From Sphingomonas sp. HMP9 (GTDB lineage Bacteria; Pseudomonadota; Alphaproteobacteria; Sphingomonadales; Sphingomonadaceae), in contig NZ_AP022673.1 in NCBI RefSeq assembly GCF_013374115.1, forward strand, positions 834,501-898,500: 64,000 nucleotides of DNA, read 5' to 3'. The translations under genes and the position numbers were made by a program. Below the pieces are notes generated by a model. It was given only the letters and a program-made list of their open reading frames with translations, did not search any database and was not told the origin of the DNA. Shown one piece after another: positions 20,001 through 27,601 of this stretch. How positions within the stretch are numbered: position 1 is the stretch's first letter; every line of letters begins with the position of its first letter.

Positions 20001-20260
20001 ATCAGGATGCCCTTCGCACCGGCCAGCGTCTGCTCGACATAGGTGTCGACCGAGAGCGGGTGCTGAAGCGCGGTCAGGTTTGCCAGGCGCAGCGAGGGCA
20101 ACCGGCCTCCGGCCGCGGCCGCACGTCTCCAGCCTGCAGCGAATGCGCCGAGGTCGCCGTCGGAAAAGGATAGGACGACGAGGTCTGCGGCAGATTGGGC
20201 GAGGTCCTGTGGGACCGCGCTTTCCTCCAGCCCGTGGGTCTCGCGGAAGACGACGTGCAT
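17027..20260 (-). CDS. cobN: Cobaltochelatase large subunit CobN
   Basis: Large subunit of the ATP-dependent CobNST complex that inserts cobalt into hydrogenobyrinic acid a,c-diamide. The 1077 residues match the CobN/magnesium-chelatase H family along their length, for example YMKVGAHGTLEWLPGK-like VHVGAHGTLEWLPGKSVALSD, NPFVGKAVSARVYGPEPGRYG and DLYYDATLGRDDVHAFL. It is shorter than the roughly 1250 residues of Pseudomonas denitrificans CobN but shows no obvious missing block. It follows cobW by 8 bp and overlaps cobG. The partner AAA+ subunits CobS and CobT are not encoded in this window. Confidence 0.95.
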   Translation of the reverse strand: MHVVFRETHGLEESAVPQDLAQSAADLVVLSFSDGDLGAFAAGWRRAAAAGGRLPSLRLANLTALQHPLSVDTYVEQTLAGAKGILIRLIGGRSYWSYGLQQVETLAREKGIALAVLAADGRIDARLDAASTILLSTLRRLAHLCDTGGAVAAQAALAQFALAAGCYAGPVTGVRAIADVGGWQPHDGVTCPAAFALNADRPRILIVFYRSYLTAADLHPIEALHAELTARGFDAIGLFAPSLKAPDAAGWLTRWVETLEPAAIVNATAFSARGATDTTPLDGADVPVFQIALATSDRAAWAGATRGLSPADLAMHVVLPEVDGRLFAGVASFKEAATRDGDLEYTRREHRADAARVTAIAARIESWIKLASKPVADHRIVLVLSTYPGKAYQMAHAVGLDALASTHAILADLAEAGYAITPEVSDLATSRIHWPLAEYQAALAHLPEALRNDLRQSWGVPTEDFTFTAVDRGGALIALQPERGRSEHRADEYHDLSRCPCHAYVAFYLWLRVRGTDALVHVGAHGTLEWLPGKSVALSDACWPEALTAAIPVIYPFIVNDPGEAAQAKRRIGAVTLGHVPPPLERSRTGAGLGRLEALLDEFSNADGLDPARRDRLQRDIREEATATGLAATLGLVHAQSQAEAITRIDTFVCDVKESQYGDGLHIYGRGEHGAAERTGLLTALQGKRVAPGPSGSPWRGRADVLPTGRNLYTTDPRAVPSRAAHTQGVKLADELIRRHLQDHGDYPRNLVVDLWASATMRTAGEEFAMALHLLGAEPVWDIQSDRVTGIEILPLANFDRPRIDVTLRVSGLFRDAFPTLCTMFGQAVRALGARDEPADWNPFVGKAVSARVYGPEPGRYGLNMGSAAGTYTPEARLAAGEAWLSASSHALDDGQDSFDPTGIRNRVAAADAFVHVQDLPETDLLLAADYAAHEAGFAAAQSVAGGRASLYHLDARNPDHAKARPLGEEIARVVHARAANPSWVDGMMRHGFRGGAEIAATLDHLGAFAHLASVVSPELIDLYYDATLGRDDVHAFLAEANPSALAAMQARFAALHDADLWPTRRNSILARLDLPA

Positions 20261-20268
20261 CGCGGGCC

Positions 20269-21318
20269 TCAGGCGTCCAGCGCGGCCTTAATTCGGGCCT
20301 CGTCGATGCGGTCATGCTCGGCGATGATCACCAGCTGCGTGCGGCGGGGTTCGTCGGCGCGCCACGGGCGGTCATACTGCGTCCGGACCCGCGCGCCGAC
20401 CGCCTGGACGAGCAGGCGCATCGGCTTGCCGGCGACCGCGGCGTATCCCTTCACGCGCAGGATGTCGGCGCTGCGGGCGAGCGCTTCGATCCTGGCGGCA
20501 AGTTCGGCAGGATGGGCGATCTCGCCGAGCGCGACGACGACGCTGTCGAAATCGTCATGCTCGTGATCGTCTTCGCCGTCGTGATGTGATGGGCGACTGG
20601 CGATGTCGTCCTCGGCGGCGGCGTTCAGGCCCAGGATCACGCGCGGGTCGATGATGCCGTCGGTCAGGTCGATCACCGGGAGCGGGCGGGCGGACTCGGC
20701 GGCGATGACCGCGCGCGCCTTGGCGACGCCCTCGGGACCGGCGAGATCGACCTTAGTGAGCAGGACGAGATCGGCGCACGCGAGCTGGTCCTCGAACACT
20801 TCGGACAGAGGCGTCTCGTGATCGACGCTCGGATCGGCGGCGCGCTGCGCATCGAGCGCGGCGACGTCGGGCGCGAACCGTCCGGCGGCGACCGCCTCCG
20901 CATCGGCAAGCGCGATGACGCCGTCGACGGTGATGCGCGAGCGGATCGCCGGCCAATCGAACGCTTTCAGCAGCGGCTTGGGGAGCGCGAGGCCGGACGT
21001 TTCGATCAGGATGTGATCGGGGCGCGGGTCGAGCGCGAGCAGAGTCTCGACGGTCGGAATGAAGTCGTCAGCTACCGTGCAGCAGATACAGCCGTTCGCC
21101 AGCTCGACCACGTTCTCGGCCGGGCAATCGGGGATTGCGCAGCCCTTGAGAATGTCGCCGTCGATGCCGAGCGTTCCGAATTCGTTGACGACGACCGCGA
21201 GACGGCGACCGTTCGCGTTGCGGATCAGGTGGCTGATCAGCGTGGTCTTGCCGGCGCCCAGGAAGCCGGTAACGATGGTGACGGGGACTTTTGCCAGGGT
21301 TGGCGAACGGTCCGACAT
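20269..21318 (-). CDS. cobW: CobW-type metal-trafficking GTPase
   Basis: G3E-family GTPase thought to deliver cobalt to the CobNST chelatase. In 349 residues it has the P-loop GFLGAGKTT (18-26), the metal-binding CxCC motif in NGCICCTV, ETSGLALP switch region and a histidine/aspartate-rich loop (SHHDGEDDHEHDD) before the C-terminal CobW_C domain. The ATG at 21318 has AGGAG with 7 bases between, so the extra upstream open frame is excluded. It is the first gene of the cob operon, and a cobalamin riboswitch lies 117 bp upstream of the start, so B12 should repress cobW and the genes behind it. Confidence 0.95.
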   Translation of the reverse strand: MSDRSPTLAKVPVTIVTGFLGAGKTTLISHLIRNANGRRLAVVVNEFGTLGIDGDILKGCAIPDCPAENVVELANGCICCTVADDFIPTVETLLALDPRPDHILIETSGLALPKPLLKAFDWPAIRSRITVDGVIALADAEAVAAGRFAPDVAALDAQRAADPSVDHETPLSEVFEDQLACADLVLLTKVDLAGPEGVAKARAVIAAESARPLPVIDLTDGIIDPRVILGLNAAAEDDIASRPSHHDGEDDHEHDDFDSVVVALGEIAHPAELAARIEALARSADILRVKGYAAVAGKPMRLLVQAVGARVRTQYDRPWRADEPRRTQLVIIAEHDRIDEARIKAALDA

Positions 21319-21374
21319 TGTTGTTCTCCTTCGAGCATACGCGGGCACGCACGACCTTTCGGCCGCACGCGTTC

Positions 21375-21430
21375 GTCGCTCAGACGGAGTACCGTGCCGC
21401 GACCATCCCCTGGATCAAGGCAAGAGCGAC
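21375..21430 (-). promoter_or_regulatory. Conserved hairpin after the cobW riboswitch (putative expression platform)
   Basis: GTCGCTC at 21375-21381 and GAGCGAC at 21424-21430 can pair, enclosing a segment with CCGTGCC and CCCCTGG. The same arrangement, with nearly the same spacing from the aptamer, follows the second riboswitch (22982-23039). There is no U-tract after it, so it is not a plain intrinsic terminator. Confidence 0.45.
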
Positions 21431-21434
21431 CGTT

Positions 21435-21623
21435 GCGCTGGCAGGTCTCCTGGCTCACGGGTCAAAGCTCGACATACGCCTTCCCAGGTTTGCACCCAGT
21501 GGCTGCCCCCTCGCGAAGGGCTTGTGCGTCTCGCTCACCGCTTACAGTTGCAGGGACAGCCGCGGCATTGGGAGGATACCTCCCGCACCGCATTCCCATT
21601 CAAGCCCCGAAGGGCACCGGCGC
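21435..21623 (-). ncRNA. Cobalamin riboswitch upstream of cobW
   Basis: On the minus strand the aptamer core GCCGCGGCTGTCCCTGCAAC followed by TGTAAGCGG is the conserved B12 box. Upstream of it is GGTGCCC..GGGCTTGA..GGGAATGCGGTG, downstream GCAGCCACTGG and CTGGGAAGGCG, then GAGCCAGGAGACCTGCC. The ends GCGCCGG and CCAGCGC can form P1. Adenosylcobalamin binding is expected to lower expression of cobW and the genes after it. A second copy precedes the NiCoT gene. Confidence 0.95.
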
Positions 21624-21704
21624 GATCTGTCGAGGTTCGGTGAAACCGAGCCTCGAGGGTGGGTTAGAGGAATATCTTTGGCGTGCCAACTCGCTCGGTC
21701 CCCT

Positions 21705-21787
21705 CATCCTGATGAAAGTCAGGATCCAGATTGACGGACGCTGTCGCCTGTGGCTCTGGATCCTGGGTCAAGCCCATGATGACGGGG
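21705..21787. repeat. REP-like inverted intergenic repeat
   Basis: CATCCTGATGAAAGTCAGGA at the left and CTGGATCCTGGGTC..ATGATGACGGGG at the right resemble the repeat pair at 29158-29238. It lies between the cobW riboswitch leader and the 3' end of the NiCoT gene and may act as the NiCoT transcript end. Common dispersed element type in sphingomonads. Confidence 0.5.
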
Positions 21788-21795
21788 TGCACTCG

Positions 21796-22863
21796 TCATC
21801 CGTGCACGACCTCGATCTCGTCGAAGCGTTTCCAGCGGTAGATCGCGAAGCTCAGCACCCAGCACAGCACGAACAGGCCGATGATCGCAAAGCCAAGGCC
21901 GTTGAAGTTCTCGCCGAGCGCGGTCGCCACGTCCCAGGTGCCGCCGGTCAAGCCAAGCTTCGCGCCCAGCAGTGCCAGCGTCTCGATCCCGCCGATCGCG
22001 ATCGCGACGATCGCCGAGATCAGCGTGATCGTGATGTTGTAGTAGAGCTTGCGGATCGGCTTCACGAACGCCCATTCATACGCGCCGAGCATGACGACGC
22101 CGTCCGCCGTGTCGACCAGTGCCATGCCCGTCGCGAAGAGAATCGGGAGCACGAGGATGGTGCCGATCGACAGACCGTCCGCCGCCTGGCTCGCGGACAG
22201 GCCGAGGATCGCGACCTCGGTTGCGGTGTCGAAGCCTAGCCCGAACAGGAACCCGAGCGGGGCCATATGCCAGCTGCGCGTGACGAGCCGGAACATCGGC
22301 CGGAACAGGCGCGCGAGCAGCCCGCGGTTGCCGAGCAGCAGATCGAGGTCTTCCTCGACATAGACGCCGCCGCCGCGGACATGGCCGAACGTCCGCCACA
22401 CGGAGCGCAGGATGACGAGGTTCATCGCCGCGATCGTGAACAGGAACACCGCCGAAATGACGGTGGCGACCACGCCGCCGACTTGCTTGAACGCCTCGAA
22501 CTGCGCCAGCGCGCTGGCGGTGAGCGCGATCGCGACCGCGGCGATCAGCACGATCCCCGAATGGCCGATCGCGAACCAGAAGCCGACCGCGATCGGGCGC
22601 TGGCCGTCCTGCATCAGCTTGCGCGTCACGTTGTCGATCGCGGCGATGTGATCCGCATCGACTGCGTGGCGCAAACCCAGCCCCCAAGCGAGCAACGCGG
22701 TGCCGAGCATCAGCGGCTGCGCATTAAAAAGTGAGAACGCCCAGCCCCAGGCGGCGATGTTGGCCACGACAAGGGCTGCGAACATCCAGCCGATGCGTTT
22801 GCGCGTCGACAGTCGCCTGGGTTTATCGAGCGTCGCCGGTTTCTCGATCGTGACAGTCGTCAT
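21796..22863 (-). CDS. NiCoT-family nickel/cobalt transporter (HoxN/NixA type)
   Basis: Inner-membrane permease for Ni2+/Co2+; under B12 riboswitch control the likely cargo is cobalt for corrin synthesis. The 355-residue protein has about eight hydrophobic segments and the defining motif RHAVDADHI (65-73), whose histidines and aspartates bind metal. The second family signature is GLGFDTATEVAILG. The ATG at 22863 has GGGGAG at 6 bases; the longer frame upstream runs into non-family sequence. The operon with a cobalamin riboswitch 180 bp upstream and the neighbouring cobW cluster support cobalt rather than nickel uptake, but selectivity cannot be read from sequence. Confidence 0.93.
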   Translation of the reverse strand: MTTVTIEKPATLDKPRRLSTRKRIGWMFAALVVANIAAWGWAFSLFNAQPLMLGTALLAWGLGLRHAVDADHIAAIDNVTRKLMQDGQRPIAVGFWFAIGHSGIVLIAAVAIALTASALAQFEAFKQVGGVVATVISAVFLFTIAAMNLVILRSVWRTFGHVRGGGVYVEEDLDLLLGNRGLLARLFRPMFRLVTRSWHMAPLGFLFGLGFDTATEVAILGLSASQAADGLSIGTILVLPILFATGMALVDTADGVVMLGAYEWAFVKPIRKLYYNITITLISAIVAIAIGGIETLALLGAKLGLTGGTWDVATALGENFNGLGFAIIGLFVLCWVLSFAIYRWKRFDEIEVVHG

Positions 22864-22981
22864 GCAGAACTCCCCGGCGTCCGACGAGGACCGGGGCCTG
22901 CCGCGAACGGCCGGGCCGTGCGACGACCGGACGCCATGAGCGACCGACGCACGACGCCGATGCGGCCCCCGCCACAAGGTC

Positions 22982-23039
22982 GTCGCTCAGACGGCGTTCA
23001 CCGTGCCTCGGCCACCCCCTGGACCGGGACAAGAGCGAC
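22982..23039 (-). promoter_or_regulatory. Conserved hairpin after the NiCoT riboswitch (putative expression platform)
   Basis: GTCGCTC (22982-22988) and GAGCGAC (23033-23039) flank a segment with CCGTGCC and CCCCTGGA that is also present after riboswitch 1. It ends 3 bases from the aptamer. Role inferred from conservation only. Confidence 0.45.
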
Positions 23040-23042
23040 CAG

Positions 23043-23236
23043 ACGCCGGCAGGTCTCCTGGCTCGCGGGTCAACGCTCGGCACCCACGCCTTCCCAGGCT
23101 CTTCGGCCCAGTGGCTGCCCTCGCGAAAAGGGCTCGTGCGCTTCGCTCGCCGCTTACAGTTGCAGGGACAGCCGCGGCATAGGACGGCGAACCGTCCGCA
23201 CCGCATTCCCAATCAAGCCCTTCCGGGCACCGACGC
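23043..23236 (-). ncRNA. Cobalamin riboswitch upstream of the NiCoT transporter
   Basis: Second B12 aptamer on the minus strand, with the same core (GCCGCGGCTGTCCCTGCAAC, then TGTAAGCGG), GGTGCCC..GGGCTTGA..GGGAATGCGGTG before it, and GCAGCCACTGGG, CCTGGGAAGGCG, GAGCCAGGAGACCTGCC after it. Ends GCGTCGG and CCGGCGT pair as P1. It is expected to turn down cobalt uptake when B12 is sufficient. A hairpin like that after riboswitch 1 follows at 22982-23039. Confidence 0.95.
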
Positions 23237-23310
23237 GATCACGGGAAACGGCTCGAAGCCGCGTCCCGCGCGATCGGTACCCTGCTTTCGATCGCGTGCC
23301 AACGGGCGTG

Positions 23311-25419
23311 CTATTTCGTCAGGCCAAGTTGTTGCAGCATGAACGCCTGCCATTCGGCATTCTGGCGATAGCGTTCGAAGCGGCCCGACTTTCCGCCATG
23401 CCCAGCCTCCATGTTGACCCGGAACAGCAGCGGGTTCGTGTCGGTCTTCAGTTCGCGCAGCTTCGCCACCCATTTGGTCGGCTCGTAATATTGCACCTGG
23501 CTGTCCCACAGCCCGGTGCCGACATAGAGCGCCGGATACGCCTTCGCAGCGACGTTGTCGTAGGGCGAATAGCTCAGTATGTAATCGTACGACGCCTTCT
23601 GCGCGGGGTTGCCCCATTCGTCGTACTCGAACGTCGTCAGCGGGATCGACGCGTCGAGCATCGTCGTAACGACATCGACGAACGGCACCTGTGCGATGAT
23701 CAGCTTGTAGTCCGCCGGCGCCATGTTCGCGACGCCGCCCATCAGCAGTCCGCCCGCGCTGCCGCCCATCGCGGCCACACGGTTCTTGGCGGCATATTTC
23801 TGCGCGACGAGATAGCGGGTGACATCGATGAAGTCGGTGAAGCTGTTCTTCTTGTTGAGCAGATGCCCGTCGTCATACCAGCCGCGCCCCATCTCCTGCC
23901 CGCCGCGGATGTGCGCGATCGCGTAGACGACGCTGCGATCGAGCAGGCCGATCCGGCCCGGATCGACCGCCGGATCGCTCGAAATGCCGTAGCTGCCATA
24001 GGCGTATTGGAAGAGCGGCGCGGTGCCGTCGCGCTTCACACCCTTGGCATAGACCAGCGAGACCGGGATCCGCGTACCGTCGCGAGCGGGTGCCCAGACG
24101 CGTTCGGTTACGTACTTCGCGGGATCATAGCCCGGCACCGGTGCGACCTTCAGCACGCGCCGCTCGCCGGTCTGCGCGTTGACCTCGTAGGTCGTCGTCG
24201 GGGTCACGAGCGAGCCATAGGTGTACCGAACCCACGGCGTCGCGGTTTCCTCGTTGACGTCGAGCGACATGCGATAGGCGGGTTCGTCGGCGGTGACGGG
24301 GGTCGACTTGCCCGCGTCGCTCAGCACGCGGATCATGCGATTGCCACCCTCGCGCTGGTCGATTGCGACGAACCCATCGAACGGCTTGAAGCTCTCGATG
24401 AAGACCCTGTCGCTGGCAACGGTCAGGTCATGCCAAGCAGGCCTTCCTTTGCCAAGATCGGCGTCGGCGACGGTGACGAGCTTGTAGTTCTCGGCATCCT
24501 TGTTGGTGCGGATAATCCAGCGTTTGCCGAGATGATCCGACCTGTAGCGGAACTCTCGCGCCCGCGGCGCGACGATCGTGAAATTCGTTGGCGTAGCGGC
24601 GGGAGCGCAACGCTGCTCGTCGCTGACCGTGCTGCTCACGCCGATGCACACGAACCTGTCGTCCGACGTACGCGAGACGTCGATCGAGAAGCTGTCGTCT
24701 TTCTCCTCATATAGCAGCCGGTCGCTCGCGACCGGGGTGCCGAGGACATGCGCCTTCACGCGGTAGCCGCGCAGCGTCACCGGGTCCTTCTCGACGTACA
24801 GGATCGTCTTGTTGTCGTCCGCCCAGACGACGTTGGGCTCGATGTTCGAGAGGGTGTCGGCGAGGAGCGCGCCGGTCGCGAGATCCTTCACCTTCAGCAC
24901 ATATTGGCGGCGCCCCACCGTATCCTCGGCCCAGGCGACGCGGCGGTTGTCGGGGCTCACCGCCCAATCGCTCAGCGCGAAGAAGCTGTGGCCCTTGGCC
25001 ATTGCCGGCTGGTCGAACAGCATTTCGGGCGGCGCGGTGCGGCTGCCCTTGCGGCGCTCTAGGATCGGATAATCCGCGCCCGTCTGGAACCGGGAGCCGT
25101 AATAATAGCCGTTCTTGGCATAGGGGACCGAGCTGTCGTCCTGCTTGATATGCGCGACGGTGTCTTCGTAGAGCTTGGCCTCGAGCGGTTTCAGCGACGC
25201 GAGCTGCGCATCGGCATAGGCGTTCTCCGCGGCGAGATAGGCGAGCATCTGCGGGTTCTTGCGCGTGTCGTCGCGCAGCCAGTAATAATCGTCCTCGCGC
25301 GCGCCGTTGGGCGACGTCACCTGGAACGGCTTCTTCGCAACGCGCGGTGGCTGGACCTGCGCCACCGCGGCCGTCGCGAGCAGCGCCACACCGGCCAGCA
25401 TCATGTAGCGCATCGTCAT
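23311..25419 (-). CDS. S9 family prolyl oligopeptidase / oligopeptidase B-like, exported
   Basis: Serine peptidase of the prolyl oligopeptidase family, closest in layout to oligopeptidase B (PtrB), which cleaves after basic residues in small peptides. The 702 residues comprise a signal peptide (MLAGVALLATAAVAQ), a beta-propeller (about 30-430) that begins with the REDDYYWLRDD signature, and a C-terminal alpha/beta-hydrolase with nucleophile Ser554 in GGSAGG and the catalytic His in NMEAGHGGKSGR. The ATG at 25419 (MTMRYMM) or 25413 could start it; both give the same signal peptide. Location would be periplasmic. It stands alone downstream of the split P450 gene. Confidence 0.9.
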   Translation of the reverse strand: MTMRYMMLAGVALLATAAVAQVQPPRVAKKPFQVTSPNGAREDDYYWLRDDTRKNPQMLAYLAAENAYADAQLASLKPLEAKLYEDTVAHIKQDDSSVPYAKNGYYYGSRFQTGADYPILERRKGSRTAPPEMLFDQPAMAKGHSFFALSDWAVSPDNRRVAWAEDTVGRRQYVLKVKDLATGALLADTLSNIEPNVVWADDNKTILYVEKDPVTLRGYRVKAHVLGTPVASDRLLYEEKDDSFSIDVSRTSDDRFVCIGVSSTVSDEQRCAPAATPTNFTIVAPRAREFRYRSDHLGKRWIIRTNKDAENYKLVTVADADLGKGRPAWHDLTVASDRVFIESFKPFDGFVAIDQREGGNRMIRVLSDAGKSTPVTADEPAYRMSLDVNEETATPWVRYTYGSLVTPTTTYEVNAQTGERRVLKVAPVPGYDPAKYVTERVWAPARDGTRIPVSLVYAKGVKRDGTAPLFQYAYGSYGISSDPAVDPGRIGLLDRSVVYAIAHIRGGQEMGRGWYDDGHLLNKKNSFTDFIDVTRYLVAQKYAAKNRVAAMGGSAGGLLMGGVANMAPADYKLIIAQVPFVDVVTTMLDASIPLTTFEYDEWGNPAQKASYDYILSYSPYDNVAAKAYPALYVGTGLWDSQVQYYEPTKWVAKLRELKTDTNPLLFRVNMEAGHGGKSGRFERYRQNAEWQAFMLQQLGLTK

Positions 25420-25462
25420 ATCTTGCCCCGCCCAGTTGGTCGGCTGCGAAGATGACGAATTG

Positions 25463-26195
25463 TTACGGCGAAGCAAGCGGAACGAACGTCACCGGCAGAC
25501 CGTCCTTCGGGCGTGGGATCGGGAACACCTGCCACGCATCACCGCTGCCCGGCGCCGCCTCGATCCGGTAGCGCGTCAGCAGATGCGCGATGAGCAGTCG
25601 CATCTGCATCGTCGCGAAGTGCAGCCCGATGCACATATGCGCGCCGCCGCCGAACGGCACCCACGCGAACCGGTGGCGGCCCTTCGACGCCTCGGGTGTG
25701 AAGCGCAGCGGATCGAACCGCTCGGGATCAGGCCAATATTCCGCCATGTGATGCGTATAGGTGATGCCGACGCCGACGCTGGTCCCCGCCGGAATGTCGA
25801 ACCCGCCGAAGCGGAACGGCTTCAGCGCCCGCCGCGGGATCGACGGGACCGGCGGCATCATCCGCAGCGATTCCTTGAACGCATATTCGGTGAGGACGAG
25901 GCGATCGAGCTGCTCGGTCAGCGGCAGCGCCGTATCCAGCGCCGCGACCTCGCCACGCAACCGCTCCTGCCAGTCCGGGTTGCGCGCGAGCAGCATGACG
26001 AGGCTGGTCGCGGACGAGGTGATCGTGTCGTGCGCGGCCATCATCAGGAAGTTCATGTGGTCGGCGATCGCCAGCGCGGTCAGCGGTGCGCCGTCGTCAT
26101 CGGTCGCACGGCAGAATTGCGAGAAGAAATCCTGTCCATCGCCGCTACGTCGCGCGGGGATCTCGCGCTCGAAAAAGTCGACGAGGTAGGCGCGC
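25463..26195 (-). pseudogene. Cytochrome P450, 3' part, separated by an insertion sequence
   Basis: C-terminal half of a P450 monooxygenase. It holds the I-helix segment AAHDTITSS, the ExxR motif in FKESLRMMP, and the haem-binding loop PFGGGAHMCIG with the axial cysteine. The frame can be read back across residues such as YLVDFFEREIPARRSGDGQ to the insertion point at 26195. It has no start of its own; an internal ATG at 26056 begins in the middle of the I-helix and would not give a folded enzyme. Joining it with 27602-28239 restores one frame of 456 residues. The gene lies 43 bp upstream of the S9 peptidase start on the same strand. Confidence 0.92.
26187..26195. repeat. Target-site duplication, left copy
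   Basis: The 9 bases TAGGCGCGC directly before the left inverted repeat are repeated directly after the right one at 27593-27601. This is the signature of a transposition event, and 8-9 bp is normal for IS256-family elements. Confidence 0.93.
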
Positions 26196-27592
26196 GAGCT
26201 ATGTTGGAAAATGGGTGACGGTGGAGGATTGAAGGCGGCGTATCGAGGCGGGTGATGAGCCTGCCGGAACCTCTCAAGGAGAGCGATACGCCATGACCGA
26301 TACTACCAACGTCGTTCAATTTCGCCAGCCCGATGATGTCGACGATCCGTTGACCGAGGTGCTGCGTGCCGGAGCTCGCCGGCTGCTTGCGCAGGCGGTG
26401 GAACTGGAGGCCGAGGCGTTCCTGGCGGCGCGAGACGACCTGCGACTACCCGATGGACGGTCGCGCCTGGTGCGCCACGGGCACGGGCCAGAGCGTCAGG
26501 TCCAGACCGGGATTGGCCCGGTGCCGGTGTCGCGCGTGAAGATCCGTGATCGCGGGGGGGCCGAGGAAGGGGAGCGTGTGCGCTTCTCGTCGGCAATCCT
26601 GCCGCGCTGGGCACGGCGGACCAAGAGCCTGGATGCGCTGCTGCCGGTGCTGTATCTGCGCGGGGTTTCGACCGGCGATTTTCAGGAGGCGCTCACGGCG
26701 CTCCTTGGCAAGGACGCGCCCAACCTTTCGCCGGCGGTGGTCGGTCGGCTCACCGCTGAATGGCAGGTCGAATACGAGCACTGGCAGGCGCGCGACCTAT
26801 CGGCCCGCCGCTACGTGTATGTGTGGGCGGACGGCGTCTACCTGCAGGCGCGGATGGAGGATCATTCCGAGTGCATGCTGGTGCTGATCGGCGCCACGCC
26901 TGAGGGCAGGAAGGAACTGGTCGGCTTCCAGGTGGGCGTCCGTGAAAGCGCTCAGAGCTGGCGCGAGCTGCTCGTCGAGGTGAAACGGCGCGGCCTCGCA
27001 ATCGCACCCGAGATCGCGGTGGGCGATGGCGCACTCGGCTTCTGGAAAGCGCTCGACGAAGTCTGGCCCAGCACGCGCCACCAGCGCTGCTGGGTGCACA
27101 AGATCGCCAACGTACTGAACAAGGTGCCCAAGTCGGTGCAGCCTGCAATAAAAGCTGACCTGCGCGAGATATATAGCGCGCCTGAGCGCGCAGCGGCGGA
27201 GAAGGCGATCGCCGTCTTTGTCGAGAAATATAGCGCGAAATACACCAAGGCCGTCGAATGCCTGACCAAGGATCGCGAGAGGCTGCTCACCTTCTTCGAC
27301 TTCCCCGCCGAGCACTGGGACCATCTGCGGACGTCGAACCCGATCGAGAGCGTGTTCGCGACCGTGCGCCACAGGACGGTGCGTACCAAGGGCGCGCTGT
27401 CACCAAAGACGGCACGCCTCATGGTCTTCAAACTCGTCATCGCCGCGTCCAGGAAATGGCGCCGGCTGAAGGGCGAGAACCAGTTGCCCAAAGTCGTCGC
27501 TGGTGTCACATTCCGTGACGGCACCGAAGTCGTCGACGGCCAATCAACCCGCGCCGCCTGATCGCCTCGTCACCCAAATTCCGGCATAGCTC
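26196..27592 (+). mobile_element. IS256-family insertion sequence, complete
   Basis: A 1397-bp element with 25-bp terminal inverted repeats that differ at four positions. Both ends start GAGCTATG and have TGGGTGACG internally (left 26196-26220, right 27568-27592). It is flanked by a 9-bp duplication and holds a single intact transposase gene. It sits inside a cytochrome P450 gene. Intact ends and an uninterrupted transposase suggest a recent and possibly still mobile copy. Confidence 0.95.
26293..27561 (+). CDS. IS256-family transposase
   Basis: A 422-residue mutator-type DDE transposase. The catalytic triad is visible as Asp180 (VWADGVYLQAR), Asp245 (VGDGALGFWKAL) and Glu352 (NPIESVFATVRHRT), with the family C(2)H-like segment HQRCWVHKIANVLNKVPK between the second Asp and the Glu. 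The N-terminal DNA-binding part is complete. The ATG at 26293 follows TCAAGGAG with a spacing of about 10 bases. It lies 97 bp inside the left end and 31 bp from the right end, and it is transcribed against the P450 gene it interrupts. Confidence 0.96.
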   Translation: MTDTTNVVQFRQPDDVDDPLTEVLRAGARRLLAQAVELEAEAFLAARDDLRLPDGRSRLVRHGHGPERQVQTGIGPVPVSRVKIRDRGGAEEGERVRFSSAILPRWARRTKSLDALLPVLYLRGVSTGDFQEALTALLGKDAPNLSPAVVGRLTAEWQVEYEHWQARDLSARRYVYVWADGVYLQARMEDHSECMLVLIGATPEGRKELVGFQVGVRESAQSWRELLVEVKRRGLAIAPEIAVGDGALGFWKALDEVWPSTRHQRCWVHKIANVLNKVPKSVQPAIKADLREIYSAPERAAAEKAIAVFVEKYSAKYTKAVECLTKDRERLLTFFDFPAEHWDHLRTSNPIESVFATVRHRTVRTKGALSPKTARLMVFKLVIAASRKWRRLKGENQLPKVVAGVTFRDGTEVVDGQSTRAA

Positions 27593-27601
27593 TAGGCGCG
27601 C
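27593..27601. repeat. Target-site duplication, right copy
   Basis: Second copy of TAGGCGCGC (see 26187-26195). On the minus strand its TA with the last base of the element creates the TAG stop that ends the 5' P450 fragment. Confidence 0.93.
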
